Of a stretch of DNA of 64,000 nucleotides, positions 47,273 to 56,821 are shown one piece after another (the first letter of the stretch is position 1; each line of letters starts with the position of its first letter). The notes under the pieces are model-generated. The model did not search any database. It was given only the letters and a program-made list of their open reading frames with translations, and was not told the DNA's origin. The position numbers and the translations under genes are program-made. The DNA is from Planctomycetaceae bacterium (GTDB lineage: Bacteria > Planctomycetota > Planctomycetia > Pirellulales > Pirellulaceae): NCBI GenBank assembly GCA_020638995.1, contig JACKHM010000003.1, forward strand, positions 372,001 to 436,000. Direction: 5' to 3'.

Positions 47273-47578
47273 CTATCTCCCGCAGGCGGTATTGCTGCGG
47301 CAACGCTGCCTGAGCGCGTAGACGTGTCGAACGAGGACTTGACTCTCTGTGATCCGCGAAGTGTCACAACTTCCCATGTGGGATTGCATCAGGTTGATCA
47401 ACTCTAACATTTCATGATAGTTCAGTCGGGCAATATCGTTCGACGTGAGCGCGGCAACTTCCGATTCCGTCCACGTCTTTGATGAAGTTAAGGTTGCCAC
47501 TTTGTCCCTCGTTTTCTCCGCCTTAAGGAGTGAGATGGGAATCGAACCGAAATCATTCGATCGATCAGCAAGCACCAC
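47273..47578 (-). CDS. Small hypothetical protein
   Basis: A 101-codon frame on the glgC strand, 39 bp downstream of glgC's stop. The middle is protein-like and helical (TWTESEVAALTSNDIARLNYHEMLELINLMQ), then an Arg/Cys-containing tail. I do not recognise it. The pattern of short helical domains with LNYHE/LxRxE-type motifs is common in small planctomycete proteins. No clear Shine-Dalgarno site. Confidence 0.45.
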   Translation of the reverse strand: MVLADRSNDFGSIPISLLKAEKTRDKVATLTSSKTWTESEVAALTSNDIARLNYHEMLELINLMQSHMGSCDTSRITESQVLVRHVYALRQRCRSNTACGR

Positions 47579-47617
47579 GCATCGCTGACAAAATCGCCAG
47601 GGATGCGTTGCCTCTGG

Positions 47618-48934
47618 TTAGGAACTGACACCAACTTTTTCTGCGTCTCCGTCGGCAACGCAGTTTTCGACAGTAGGGGCTGTAGCTACGGCAACGACTC
47701 GGCGAGGGCCACGATCGTTGAAAGCAAATCCTTTTGGAACAATCACAACTCCGCCATCTGAAACAGTGAACCTGGCCGCATCTGCCTGCAAATCGAATCC
47801 GATTCGCTCATTGGCCGGAAGCTGAACACCCTTGTCGACAATACATCGGCGCAGGGATGTTCCTGGGCCAACACTTACTCCGTCGAACAGGATCGAATCC
47901 TCAACAACAGCGTCGTCGTCGACCCGTACGTCGCGGGCCAAGATGGAGTTCCAAACGGATCCGCCGCTGATAATGCTGCCTGGAGAGATAAGTGAATTAA
48001 TCAATTCGGGCTCGTTTCCGAAGCGGCCTCGTACGGTGCGAGCCGGCGGTGACTGGGAATGTGCGCTGCGTATTTGCCACGACTTCTGATAAAGATCGAT
48101 GGGCGGTATGGGTTCAAGCAGATCCATATTTGCGTGATAGTAGGAGTCGATCGTACCGACGTCCCGCCAATACCGGTCCACGGACACACGCCCGGATGCA
48201 CCTCCGAACGGATATGCGTATACAGCTTCGGATCGAATCAATGTCGGCAGAATATCCTTGCCGAAGTCGTGGGCGGAATTCGGATTGATATGGTCTTCGC
48301 GAAGTGACCGGACGAGCAACTCACGAGAGAAGACGTAAATCCCCATCGAAACGAGAGCCCGCTCCGGATCCTCGGGCAGCGTTTTCGGAACGTCCGGTTT
48401 TTCCTCAAACGTCGTCACGCGACCATCGACATCAACTCCCATTACGCCAAAGCTACTGGCTTCTCCCACGGGAACCTCCATACATGCGACGGTGACCGTC
48501 GCCAGGGATTCGGCGTGGAACCGCAGCATGGCTGCATAATCCATGCGATAGATGTGGTCCCCGGAAAGAATGACGACATTGTCTGCGCCACTACGTTCAA
48601 GGAGGTACAGGTTTTGATAAATCGCGTTTGCTGTCCCCGAGTACCACGACTCGTCGGTTCGCATCTGAGGCGGCACAGGCGTGACGTATTCGCCGAGGGA
48701 AGGGTTAAAAATCGACCAGCCATCACGTAAATGCTTCATGAGCGAATGCGACTTGTACTGCGGCAGCACGAGTACACGTCGCAGGCCAGAGTGCAGACAA
48801 TTCGTCAATGCAAAGTCGATGATTCGATATTGACCGCCGAACGGGACCGCTGGCTTCGCACGATCCGCTGTGAGAGGATGCAGTCGCGTGCCGACTCCAC
48901 CAGCCAGCACAAATGTAAGAGTTCGATCCAACAT
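47618..48934 (-). CDS. glgC: Glucose-1-phosphate adenylyltransferase (ADP-glucose pyrophosphorylase)
   Basis: A 438-residue enzyme making ADP-glucose from glucose-1-phosphate and ATP, the committed step of bacterial glycogen synthesis; cytoplasmic. The nucleotidyltransferase signature GGVGTRLHPLTxDRAKPAVPFGG with YRIIDFALTNC opens the protein. WYxGTANAIYQN, SGDHIYRMDY, FEEKP and SMGIYVF follow in order, and the C-terminal left-handed beta-helix (SIISGGSVWNSILARDVRVDDDAVVEDSI) is intact. ATG 48934 is chosen because AAAGGG/GAAGGAAAGGG precedes it; an in-frame ATG 14 codons upstream lacks support. No other glycogen gene is adjacent. Confidence 0.97.
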   Translation of the reverse strand: MLDRTLTFVLAGGVGTRLHPLTADRAKPAVPFGGQYRIIDFALTNCLHSGLRRVLVLPQYKSHSLMKHLRDGWSIFNPSLGEYVTPVPPQMRTDESWYSGTANAIYQNLYLLERSGADNVVILSGDHIYRMDYAAMLRFHAESLATVTVACMEVPVGEASSFGVMGVDVDGRVTTFEEKPDVPKTLPEDPERALVSMGIYVFSRELLVRSLREDHINPNSAHDFGKDILPTLIRSEAVYAYPFGGASGRVSVDRYWRDVGTIDSYYHANMDLLEPIPPIDLYQKSWQIRSAHSQSPPARTVRGRFGNEPELINSLISPGSIISGGSVWNSILARDVRVDDDAVVEDSILFDGVSVGPGTSLRRCIVDKGVQLPANERIGFDLQADAARFTVSDGGVVIVPKGFAFNDRGPRRVVAVATAPTVENCVADGDAEKVGVSS

Positions 48935-48975
48935 CACCCTTTCCTTCTTTAATCTATTACAAAGTCTCATAAACA

Positions 48976-49039
48976 CCGCGTCGCCAAGTCGGCTCTCCTC
49001 CGGCCTCTCCCTCCTTCGGAGACGACTTGGCGAACGCGG
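48976..49039. terminator. Long hairpin between NarK remnant and glgC
   Basis: CCGCG (48976-48980) plus CGCCAAGTCG (48982-48991) pair with CGACTTGGCG (49023-49032) plus CGCGG (49035-49039), enclosing a pyrimidine-rich loop. It begins eight bases after the NarK-remnant stop on the minus strand, fitting a terminator of that unit. The following minus-strand bases are only weakly T-rich, so the type is uncertain; it could also act in the glgC leader. Confidence 0.55.
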
Positions 49040-49046
49040 TCTAAGG

Positions 49047-49601
49047 CTAGGTCAAGGCTGGCTCCAGTTGTGGCTCCACTTGTGGCCGATTCTGACTCAA
49101 GGCCGTCTGGTCAGCCTTGCTGGATTCCGACTCGGCTTCGGGCGAGAAGCGGACTAATAAGGCCGCGAACGAACAAACCACCACAACGGCTCCGAGTATG
49201 AGCAACACTGTCTGCCAATCGAGAGCACTCTTAAACAGAAAGCCAGCGGCCACAGCGCCCGTGTGTCCGCCGGCACCGACGATGCCTGCGACAGCACCGA
49301 GTTCCTTCTTGTTGATGAACGGCACCACTGAGAAAGTCGCACCCTCAGACATTTGCACAAACCAACTGAATAAGATCAAAGCGGGGATTGCGAGGAGCAA
49401 AACCGCCATCTGCGAAAACATCATCAGTGCCAACCCTTCACAGAACACTGCGGTGAACAACCAGAAGACGCGGCCCTTGCCGAACCACGCAAAAAAGCGC
49501 AGGGAGAAGGAAAACCAGGTCATGTGGAAGACGCGGATTTGCGGCGTTCCAAGCATGAAAAAGTTACTCCACAGCGAAGTTGCTTTGTGTTGTAGCTCCA
49601 T
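49047..49601 (-). pseudogene. Nitrate/nitrite MFS transporter (NarK-like) with large internal deletion
   Basis: A 184-codon frame. Residues 1-41 (TPQIRVFHMTWFSFSLRFFAWFG) are the start of a NarK/NasA-type MFS permease; residue 42 onward (KGRVFWLFTAVFCEGLALMMF..., EGATFSVVPFINKKELGAVAGIVGAGGHTGAVAAGFLF) is its C-terminal third, including the nitrate-signature glycine-rich helix. Roughly 270-300 residues between them are missing, but the frame is kept. With about five helices left it cannot be a working 12-helix carrier. It points away from the NirBD remnant, in keeping with a former nitrate-assimilation locus. Confidence 0.82.
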
Positions 49602-50087
49602 CTCTTGCTCTTCTTCTCACGCTGTATCGGTTCAGTAACGGACGAACCAGCGAGTGTTGTGAACGCTCGCATGGCCTGACCCAAGCGGCTCGGAGAGGAG
49701 AACCGTCGGTGGCCCTGCGGGAATCGACCGAAATAACAGATACCCCCAGCGATTGCTCGAAGTCGGGATATCCTCGCGTACGACCCGAGCGTTGACGCAA
49801 AGACCATGCCGGAGCTCGATAGTGCGTAGCTCTTCGGCAGGCACTCGGGCTAAGCGAAACATGATGTCGCAAACGTGAATCGAGTGGAAACCTACGAAGT
49901 TGCAAAGTCTCTTCGATTTTTCATCGCTACGCGTAGCAAGTCACTTTAAGACCGGTTCAAACTAGTGAGCCTGACACTTGCTCGACGGCTGCGCTTTTGC
50001 TGCTTACAAAATACGCATCCCGTGATTTCGCGACAGGAATCTCAAGGCCCGACTTAGCCGTCTTTTCTCGATTGATCATCGAAAGAA
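49602..50087. other. Intergenic stretch upstream of the NarK remnant
   Basis: Several short minus-strand frames occur (for example 49632-49862, 76 codons, MFRLARVPAEELRTIELRHG...) but none is recognisable and they overlap in all frames. No terminator or repeat seen. Confidence 0.35.
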
Positions 50088-50412
50088 GTAAGATTCCGTG
50101 GCGAGCCACGACCGTTCGTCAGGAACGCTCGATTCCGCTGAGTGGCTGCTCGAGGCTCTGGCACGCGGGTTGCGTCACAGGGTGGGCAAGAGCGATGGCG
50201 GCGTCTGCTTTGAGACGTGGGCGGTCGCAGCTGCGATCAAGTATTCGTATGCGGACCGATCTCCCAGGCGGCAGGTCTCTGATACTGTGAGCATGCGTTC
50301 AACGAAGCGATTGCCCGTTTCGCTTTGTGTGCCGGAGCTGAGCTTGCGGTAGATCACCGCTGGACACAAGGCTCGCTCGGCGGTTTTGTTCGTCGGTTCG
50401 ATACCTTCGACA
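50088..50412 (-). mobile_element. IS66-family transposase C-terminal remnant
   Basis: The minus-strand frame ending at TGA 50175-50177 reads VEGIEPTNKTAERALCPAVI, YRKLSSGTQSETGNRFVERM, LTVSETCR and ends PPSLLPTL, the typical IS66 TnpC tail (EPTNNAAERALRPAVIWRKLSFGTQS). Sequence upstream of about 50412 belongs to NirB. GTAAGATTCCGTGG at 50088 on the plus strand is a candidate IS66 outer end (these begin GTAA), which would put the element's edge there; that edge is tentative. Confidence 0.75.
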
Positions 50413-50414
50413 TC

Positions 50415-51113
50415 GATGAGCAGATGCAATATCTGATGGATAAGTATAAGTGCGAGTGGAAAGAAGTCGTAAACGACCCGGAAAAGTGAAAGCTCTTTCG
50501 CCAATTCGTAAATACCGATGAATCTGAATCCGCCATTGAGCTCATCGCCCAGCGAGACCAACATCGTCCCGCGGATTGGCCGAAAGACTTTGTGCCGATC
50601 GCATCGCTCACCCGCGCGAGCAGTCTCGCGTCGCCTCCCGATCGCTGTCTTCCCCCACTGCCGACCAACGGTCGCAGACCGCCTCCGAATACCACTTGGG
50701 TTAAAGTCGGAATCACCTCCGACTTCCCGGCGGATGGTGGCGCAGCGATCAAATGCGGCGACGTCCAACTGGCCGTCTATAACTTCACAAGTCGAGGTGA
50801 ATGGTATGCCTGTCAGAACATGTGCCCCCACAAGAATGCGTTTGTGCTCTCTCGTGGCATCATTGGTAACACGGGCAAAACGCCCAAAGTCGCCTGTCCC
50901 TTGCACACGGAACCATTCTCGCTGCAAACAGGCGAGTCATTGTCAGGGGAAGGATTCGCAGTCGAAGTCTTTCCCGTGAAAGTTGAAGGTAACGGAGCCT
51001 TCCTGCTGCTGCCGCCCAAGTCACAATTGGACGCGTTGCTCTCGACCGAGTTGCACTGCGTTCGAGATTGTCGAGAGAAGAACGCGACAGAAACGGAATG
51101 TGCGTTAATCTAG
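50415..51113 (+). pseudogene. NirB C-terminus fused to NirD Rieske domain (assimilatory nitrite reductase remnant)
   Basis: One frame from about 50415: EQMQYLMDKYKCEWKEVVND, PEK, TGA (50487-50489), KLFRQFVNTDE, ...HRPADWPKDFVPI, then from about residue 36 of the part after ATG/GTG 50592 a NirD-type Rieske domain (WVKVGITSDFPADGG) with C78-P-H80 and C102-P-L-H105 iron-sulfur ligands. The order fits a NirB-NirD fusion. Almost all of NirB, including its siroheme and flavin domains, is lost at the IS66 junction. The Rieske part (50592-51113) is intact and might still be translated, but without NirB it should not reduce nitrite. Confidence 0.8.
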
Positions 51114-51183
51114 CGGGCATGGTCGACGAGTTCGCATTCGCGGACTCGCTGGCCGTGGACCACCTGCTTTAAGATGACGCCGC

Positions 51184-52797
51184 TCAATTAGAACGGTGCC
51201 GCAAGGCACGTCCCGCGAGAGCACCAGTGACATCCCCATCGGAAATGACCGGTGTCCCATTCACGAAGGCGTAACGAACGCCTTCGGAGTATTGATGAGG
51301 TGCTTCGAAGGTTGCTCGATCGATGAAGCTGTCTTTCACCCAAACGATAACATCGGCAAAATAACCTTCCCGCAAGTAGCCGCGGTCTGTCAGGCCAAGA
51401 ATATCCGCGGGGAATCCGCTGGCGCTTCGTATTGCCGCCTCGATCGGCACAGCGTGCTCGCGAATCGAATAATGTCCGATTTTGCGAGAAAACGTGCCGT
51501 AACTTCGCGGATGCGGGATTTCCTCGCCGGGGATTCGCGATGCACCGTCGGAGGCTGTCGCCACCCAGGGCAGAGTCATCACGAAGCGGACATCTTCCTC
51601 GCTGATGCTGTGATTCACAATCTGCGCTCCGCCGCTCCGTTCAATTTGTAGTATCAAGTCGAATGGTGTCGTTTGTTCTTTATCGGCGATCTCTTTCAGC
51701 CGCCGACCTGCCCAGTCGGGCCTGGGACCATAGTTGGCAATTTGAATCCGTTGGCCGTCGTCGGTAATTTCGAGTTTGTTGCGGATCGCCGCCTGAATGC
51801 GAGCGGAGTCGTCGCCCGCTTCCAAACGCTCCAACATCCTCTGGCTACCTCCGGCCCGAGCCCAGGCTGGTATGAATGTCGCTGAAAGCGAAGTGCTCGA
51901 CGCCGTATACGGGTACTGGTCTGCCGTTACGGTGTGGCCCTCAGCCCGCTCTCGCTCGATGACCTCGACTGCTGTACGCACCAGCCCCCACGAGTCCTTT
52001 CCGGATGACTTGAAGTGCGAGATATGTACAGGCAATTTCGCATTACGCCCGATTTCCAACGCCTCGCCGACGGCGTCGAGCAAGCCGGTTCCTTCGCCTC
52101 GAATGTGGCTGGCGTAAATACCTCCGTGCGAAGCGACGATTGCCGCGAGCTCCGTCAGTTCCGCAGTATCCGCGTAGGAACTTGGCACATAGATCAGTCC
52201 GGACGACATCCCCCATGCTCCGTCCTGCATTGCGCGATCGGCAAGCTGCTTCATGCGAGCCAGTTCATCGTCGCTCGCCGAACGCTGTTCGCTGCTCATG
52301 ACTTCGCGGCGCAATGAACCTTGCGGCAATAGATGCGCAACATTCACTCCCGCGCCGAGTTCATCGATCTTCGCGTAGTAAGCGTCAACATCGATTGGAC
52401 CGCTCCCGCAATTCCCGGTAACTATCGTCGTGCAACCCTGTGTCAGGTAATTCACGGCAGCGCGGGTTTCCTTCTGCAAGACCGGCCCGTCGCTGTGGTT
52501 GTGCAGATCGATGAAGCCTGGCGATACGTTTAGTCCAGCGCAATCGATTCGCCGCTTGATACTTCCCTTTGTAAACTTACCAACGGCTACGATCTTGTCG
52601 TCTGTTATTGCAACATCACCCACTACCGCAGGCGCTCCGTCGCCGAGGTGCAACAGTCCACCCTCAAGGAGAAGATCGGCGTTGATCGGAGTCTGTTGTC
52701 CATCCACTTCTGTGAGCGAACCGACACCAAGCAAAACAAACGCCAGTGGACCGACCGCACTGCGAGCTAGAGAAGATAAGAATCGACGCCTCGCCAT
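51184..52797 (-). CDS. Exported N-acyl-D-amino-acid deacylase (D-aminoacylase) family amidohydrolase
   Basis: A 537-residue protein. N-terminus ARRRFLSSLARSAVGPLAFVLLG is a Tat-like leader. Metal motif D98-L-H99... gives H99-N-H101 (FIDLHNHSD); TGNCGSG, ASHIRGEG, VHISHFKSSG and ATASDGASRIPG carry the remaining metal and substrate residues of the D-aminoacylase/AmdE branch. These enzymes remove acyl groups from N-acyl-D-amino acids. It is the last gene of a four-gene minus-strand operon (29 bp after the Gfo/Idh/MocA gene). The leader puts it outside the cytoplasm, unlike its operon partners. Confidence 0.9.
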   Translation of the reverse strand: MARRRFLSSLARSAVGPLAFVLLGVGSLTEVDGQQTPINADLLLEGGLLHLGDGAPAVVGDVAITDDKIVAVGKFTKGSIKRRIDCAGLNVSPGFIDLHNHSDGPVLQKETRAAVNYLTQGCTTIVTGNCGSGPIDVDAYYAKIDELGAGVNVAHLLPQGSLRREVMSSEQRSASDDELARMKQLADRAMQDGAWGMSSGLIYVPSSYADTAELTELAAIVASHGGIYASHIRGEGTGLLDAVGEALEIGRNAKLPVHISHFKSSGKDSWGLVRTAVEVIERERAEGHTVTADQYPYTASSTSLSATFIPAWARAGGSQRMLERLEAGDDSARIQAAIRNKLEITDDGQRIQIANYGPRPDWAGRRLKEIADKEQTTPFDLILQIERSGGAQIVNHSISEEDVRFVMTLPWVATASDGASRIPGEEIPHPRSYGTFSRKIGHYSIREHAVPIEAAIRSASGFPADILGLTDRGYLREGYFADVIVWVKDSFIDRATFEAPHQYSEGVRYAFVNGTPVISDGDVTGALAGRALRHRSN

Positions 52798-52826
52798 GGT
52801 TTGTCTCCAGGATTCGATATCGGCCT

Positions 52827-53849
52827 TTACAAAGCCTTACAAGTACCCGTCGCCGCCGCGTCCAGCCCGCATTCCAGGATCGCTTGAGCATCACGACCAA
52901 GTACGGGGTCGCACATCGCAAGTGACGCCTCACCCGTGCGAATGCAATGCACAAAGTGGGCGGTCGCTGAAGCCCGATGAGGCGGAAGCGTTGGAACGTC
53001 GATCGATATTCCCTCCGGCTGTTCTTCGGTCGCCATCAATAGCCGCCCACCAACGCGCGGCTCCAACATCAGCGTGCCGGTCGTTCCGTAGATCATCGTC
53101 ATGTAGGCGGACAGCTTGCCGATTTGAGTCCACGATCCCTCTGAAACCGCAATCGCGTGCGGATAGTTCATGATCAGCATTCCGTTGTCTTCCACACCGA
53201 TATCCGTTTTGACGAGCCGCTGTGCCACCGCGCTAACTTGCTGTGGCATGCCGAGGACCGTTCGAGCTAACAGGGCGCCGTAACAGCAATAGTCCATAAA
53301 CGCACCGCCTCGTCCGTTTCGCTTGGGATCGTAGAGCCACTCGCAGAAGTATTCGGAACAGCCCAATTCGCGTGGCCCCGCATGAGCCGCTCGGTAACGA
53401 ACTTGCCAGATATCGCCAATTGCCCCATCGGCGGCCATCTTCAGCGCGTGCTGCATTTGCGGCCACCAGGCAAACGGCCAATTGACCAACAGTCGCACAT
53501 TTGCTGCCAGAGCATCGGCGAGCATCCGCTCTGCTCCCGCCGGATCTGCCGCCATTGGCTTTTCGACCAGCACATGCAGACGACGCGAGGTTGCCATCTC
53601 GGTAAGCTCCGGACCGGCAGCGTTATCCGAGAAGACGTAGACCGCGTCCAGCTCTTCGCTGTCGAGCATCGTGCCTGGATTGCTGTACGGTCGGCAATGA
53701 AACTCCGATTCTGCGCGACCGAGCAGTGCTTGATGCGGATCGGCAACTGCGATGAGTCTTGTGTCGGGGTTCAACTTAGCATCTTGCAAATGCTCCCAGA
53801 CATGATCGTGTGTCAGACCGAGTACTCCGATTCGCAGCGGTGCATTCAT
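52827..53849 (-). CDS. Gfo/Idh/MocA-family NAD(P)-dependent oxidoreductase
   Basis: A 340-residue cytoplasmic protein. Rossmann start RIGVLGLTHDHVWEHL (a glycine-rich loop with GLTHDH instead of the usual GxGxxG), ADPHQALLG, AVYVFSDNAAG and the EKP motif (VLVEKPMAAD) near residue 97. The C-terminal substrate domain holds GGRGGAFMDYCCYGA and GVEDNGMLIMNYPHA. Substrate probably a sugar or sugar-like alcohol; not readable. Middle gene of the operon, 32 bp after the PHP gene. Confidence 0.88.
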   Translation of the reverse strand: MNAPLRIGVLGLTHDHVWEHLQDAKLNPDTRLIAVADPHQALLGRAESEFHCRPYSNPGTMLDSEELDAVYVFSDNAAGPELTEMATSRRLHVLVEKPMAADPAGAERMLADALAANVRLLVNWPFAWWPQMQHALKMAADGAIGDIWQVRYRAAHAGPRELGCSEYFCEWLYDPKRNGRGGAFMDYCCYGALLARTVLGMPQQVSAVAQRLVKTDIGVEDNGMLIMNYPHAIAVSEGSWTQIGKLSAYMTMIYGTTGTLMLEPRVGGRLLMATEEQPEGISIDVPTLPPHRASATAHFVHCIRTGEASLAMCDPVLGRDAQAILECGLDAAATGTCKAL

Positions 53850-53881
53850 AAGTTCTACCTGGTGAAACGAGGAGCATTTAT

Positions 53882-55378
53882 TTATCGTTCAACCCAAATT
53901 GGACTCGACCAGGCCCATTGTCCATTCGTCTGGGCAACGCGAATTCGGTAGCGATCACAATCGATATCTGGCTCGTCGTCAAGTTCCGTATACAGCTCGC
54001 ATTCAGCCACAGGCACCAACGGCCCAACACGGATTGCTTCGGACAACCAACCGCACAGATAAGTTGAATGTCCGCGTCCAAGCAACTTCCGGATGGGGTA
54101 CAGCATCTTAATTCCGTTGACTTCAAGTTCTATTTCGGCGTCCAAAGGGGCGTCGACGCCCAGCGATATTGCCTGTGTCGTTGAATGCCGGGTCGAGCGA
54201 TTTCCCATTGTGCTCGACCGCCACGCCAGCGCCCGCTCGGCACGCTCTATAACTGCATGGGGCAAGTCTTCCGAGTCTGAGCCATCCGTGTGACCACCAA
54301 CTCCCCGCGGAGCAACGATTGACTGGCCCGAGAAGCATGTCTCGACATCCGTGATTTCGCCGGCAGATAGTGCGAGTCGAGCGTTCCAGGCGACCGGTTT
54401 ATCCCTCTGCCCCCAACCCCAAGTCACACGAAGCCGATATCGGGACGCACTTGCTCCCCCAGCACTTGGGAAGAATCGCTGGATAATTCGGTCGTTCTTG
54501 AGCAACTCGACGCGATCCAGCTTGTCGGATCCTCGCACTGCGATCTTGAGATGTCGCGTCTGCGGCACGTGAATCGTCGACCCGATCCATGCGTCGTCGA
54601 CGGTTAATCGCGCATCAATCTTGTCTCCCGTCACCGCATAGACACGGCGTTCGGTCAGGGCTCGCCAAATCGCATCGCGCGTTAGGGCCTCGGCAAAGAC
54701 GCCAACGCGTCCATCGCCGTGACTACCAGGATATCCACCGTGATGATCGGTCGAAGCAATCACACCAAAGCGATGCCCCATATCCCAGCCGCACTCCGCA
54801 GTGCTTGACCAATCGCGCGGTCCCATGTCGTGCAACATCGGATAGGGAGCATCTTCGCTCTCCGAGCACCCATGCAGCGAGAAAATCTCGACGAAAGGCG
54901 ACTGTCTGTCATCAAAATGCCTCCAGTTGATTCCACGATAGCCAGCCGCATAGCCGATGTGGTGCGGGATCATGATTGCGTTTGCTTGCCGACAGACTTC
55001 GCGCAAGGCGGCTAGGTCGACAGCATCACGAAGCGGCAACTCTGGCCCATTTGCGTAGATATTGTGATCACCATACTCGAGTGAGTGCCATTCGTAGCTG
55101 GGAAAGGCAATGAATTCGCCATCGCAACTCATGGCCGATTGCTGCTCGATCAACTGTTCCCAGTTGCCCGCGAGCCGAGCGAAGCCCTCTCGGTGGTAAT
55201 CGATGATCTCGCCATAGCGCTCACGATCGGTTGGCATATCGGGCCAGAACGCATGACCCGTGACGGAGCAAAAGTCGAGCTGTGCTTTTGCTCGCATCAA
55301 CGCTTGCTCTACAGTTCCTTCGCCGTAGCTTATCGAGCAATGACTGTGCAGATCTCCCCAGTAGACTTGGTAGCTCAT
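53882..55378 (-). CDS. PHP-type metallohydrolase (DUF3604-like)
   Basis: A 498-residue protein. The ATG at 55378 is fixed by its 4-base ATGA overlap with the MFS stop codon; the open frame extends 35 codons further but into the MFS gene. WGDLH11-S-H13-CSISYGEGT is the PHP metal motif; VTGHAFW, PSYEWHS, IMIPHHIGY and IASTDHHGG supply further His/Asp ligands. The C-terminal third resembles the beta-rich tail of DUF3604 proteins. No signal peptide. Function in the family is unproven; phosphoester or amide hydrolysis is plausible. Second gene of the operon. Confidence 0.83.
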   Translation of the reverse strand: MSYQVYWGDLHSHCSISYGEGTVEQALMRAKAQLDFCSVTGHAFWPDMPTDRERYGEIIDYHREGFARLAGNWEQLIEQQSAMSCDGEFIAFPSYEWHSLEYGDHNIYANGPELPLRDAVDLAALREVCRQANAIMIPHHIGYAAGYRGINWRHFDDRQSPFVEIFSLHGCSESEDAPYPMLHDMGPRDWSSTAECGWDMGHRFGVIASTDHHGGYPGSHGDGRVGVFAEALTRDAIWRALTERRVYAVTGDKIDARLTVDDAWIGSTIHVPQTRHLKIAVRGSDKLDRVELLKNDRIIQRFFPSAGGASASRYRLRVTWGWGQRDKPVAWNARLALSAGEITDVETCFSGQSIVAPRGVGGHTDGSDSEDLPHAVIERAERALAWRSSTMGNRSTRHSTTQAISLGVDAPLDAEIELEVNGIKMLYPIRKLLGRGHSTYLCGWLSEAIRVGPLVPVAECELYTELDDEPDIDCDRYRIRVAQTNGQWAWSSPIWVER

Positions 55379-56682
55379 GTCGCAACCGCTCCGTCCCGAG
55401 CCCGCTCGGTCGGGAAGAAGATTGCGAACACCAGAATGCATATCGAGGAAAATGCCGCGCAGCTCAGCCAGATGCCGGTCCAATTGCGGGCCAGTGACTC
55501 GCCGCTGCCGTTTGAAAACAAACCACCGACCCAGCCGCTCACAAAGCCGCCAACAAACAAGCCGACAGCCACAACGAACGTACCGTATAGCGTCTGCATA
55601 CTTCCACGCAAGTCGGACGGTGCCGCTTTGTCAACGTACATGTAACCCGCAGCCAGAAAGCATCCGAAGCAAAACCCGTGAAGAGCTTGGCCCATGATCG
55701 CGATTGCCAATTTGCCCGTGAACGGCGGATCAAGGCCAAAGACAGCGGCGAACATTAGACAACGGACGGCATACGCAATCGTTCCGGATACCATGGTCCA
55801 CTTGAAACCGAAGCGGCGGATGGCGAAACCCAAACCGGCCATCACAAAGATTTCACAGAACTGGCCCACCGAACTGATGCTCTGTTCATACGCGCCCTCA
55901 ATACCACCGCTATCTAAAATCGCCCGCAAAAAGGGACTGTTCCAAAACCAAAAGAATTTGTGTGCAATGGCGATGAAGAAGCTGATGATCACCAACGTGA
56001 AGAAGTGATTTGTGAGCAATTGTTGGACGGCGGCTCCCGGCGCGTACTTTCGTTGTTCGTTGGGCTCGGGCGGAGTGTTCGGCAAGGTGAGGCAGTAGGC
56101 CGCCATCAGCAATCCGACGACACCAGAAAACATGAATACGACACCGCGTGCGCGGCTCAAAGCCTCGCCTTCAAGTCCCCACAACCACCAGAACTCGACG
56201 AGATAAGCGGGCACCATGAACCCGATCGTTCCAAACAGTCGAACCCATGGAAACTCAAGATCGCGATTTCGCAGATGCCGGAACGCCAATGCATTCGTCA
56301 ACATCATGGTTGGCACATACAGCACGGAGTAGAGGGTGCCCAATACAATTACCGGCCAAAACGTCGTCTGCGTGTACAACGCCAGCATTACGAAACCGCC
56401 CAGCAGATGACAAACTGCAAGTACACGTTCGGTCGCGAAGTAGCGGTCGATCATCTGCCCCACGAAAAACGGAGCGATCAGCGGTCCAACGGAGAGCATC
56501 GCCGAGAAAGCTCCCGCCTGACTCTCGGTGAAGTTCAGCGTCTTAAGAACGTACACTGTCACCACCGGTTGATACGCACCTTGAACGAAGTACTGCAAGA
56601 ACATCATCAATGACAGTCGGCTCATGACTTGGAGCGACGAGCGCGTTTGCAGTTCTGATGCGGTGGGGTTACCTTCTGGCAT
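55375..56682 (-). CDS. MFS permease of the nucleoside:H+ symporter type
   Basis: A 435-residue permease with about 12 hydrophobic helices. The N-terminus SLMMFLQYFVQGAYQPVVTV is close to NupG/XapB-type nucleoside permeases (SFMMFLQFFIWGAW...VTLG). RFGFKWTMVSG and GQALHGFCFGCFLAAGYMYV are the matching C-half motifs. It starts the operon; its stop overlaps the PHP start. Many planctomycete members with this fold sit in sugar-catabolism operons, so a sugar or glycoside substrate is as likely as a nucleoside. Confidence 0.88.
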   Translation of the reverse strand: MPEGNPTASELQTRSSLQVMSRLSLMMFLQYFVQGAYQPVVTVYVLKTLNFTESQAGAFSAMLSVGPLIAPFFVGQMIDRYFATERVLAVCHLLGGFVMLALYTQTTFWPVIVLGTLYSVLYVPTMMLTNALAFRHLRNRDLEFPWVRLFGTIGFMVPAYLVEFWWLWGLEGEALSRARGVVFMFSGVVGLLMAAYCLTLPNTPPEPNEQRKYAPGAAVQQLLTNHFFTLVIISFFIAIAHKFFWFWNSPFLRAILDSGGIEGAYEQSISSVGQFCEIFVMAGLGFAIRRFGFKWTMVSGTIAYAVRCLMFAAVFGLDPPFTGKLAIAIMGQALHGFCFGCFLAAGYMYVDKAAPSDLRGSMQTLYGTFVVAVGLFVGGFVSGWVGGLFSNGSGESLARNWTGIWLSCAAFSSICILVFAIFFPTERARDGAVAT

Positions 56683-56821
56683 GTCAAGGTTCTAGCAAAG
56701 ACGCCTTGGGATTACCACTAACCCAAGTCGCTCGCACGAGTTCAGACCTCCGGTGCCTTGCGAGCCACCGAACACCGTGACGAGTTGCGACTCAAAAAAC
56801 ATCAGGCAAGGTTCAGTCAAG
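56683..56821. promoter_or_regulatory. Divergent promoter region of the permease operon and oxidoreductase gene
   Basis: 139 bp between the MFS gene (minus) and the oxidoreductase gene (plus). It must hold both promoters; no clear operator repeat is seen. The shared region suggests co-regulation of the two units. Confidence 0.4.

Noticed and set aside
47153..47407. An 84-codon plus-strand frame
   Set aside because: Mostly antisense to the better-looking small protein at 47273-47578.
48934..48976. An upstream ATG for glgC at 48976
   Set aside because: The extra 14 codons are not family-like, while a purine-rich ribosome site precedes the ATG at 48934.
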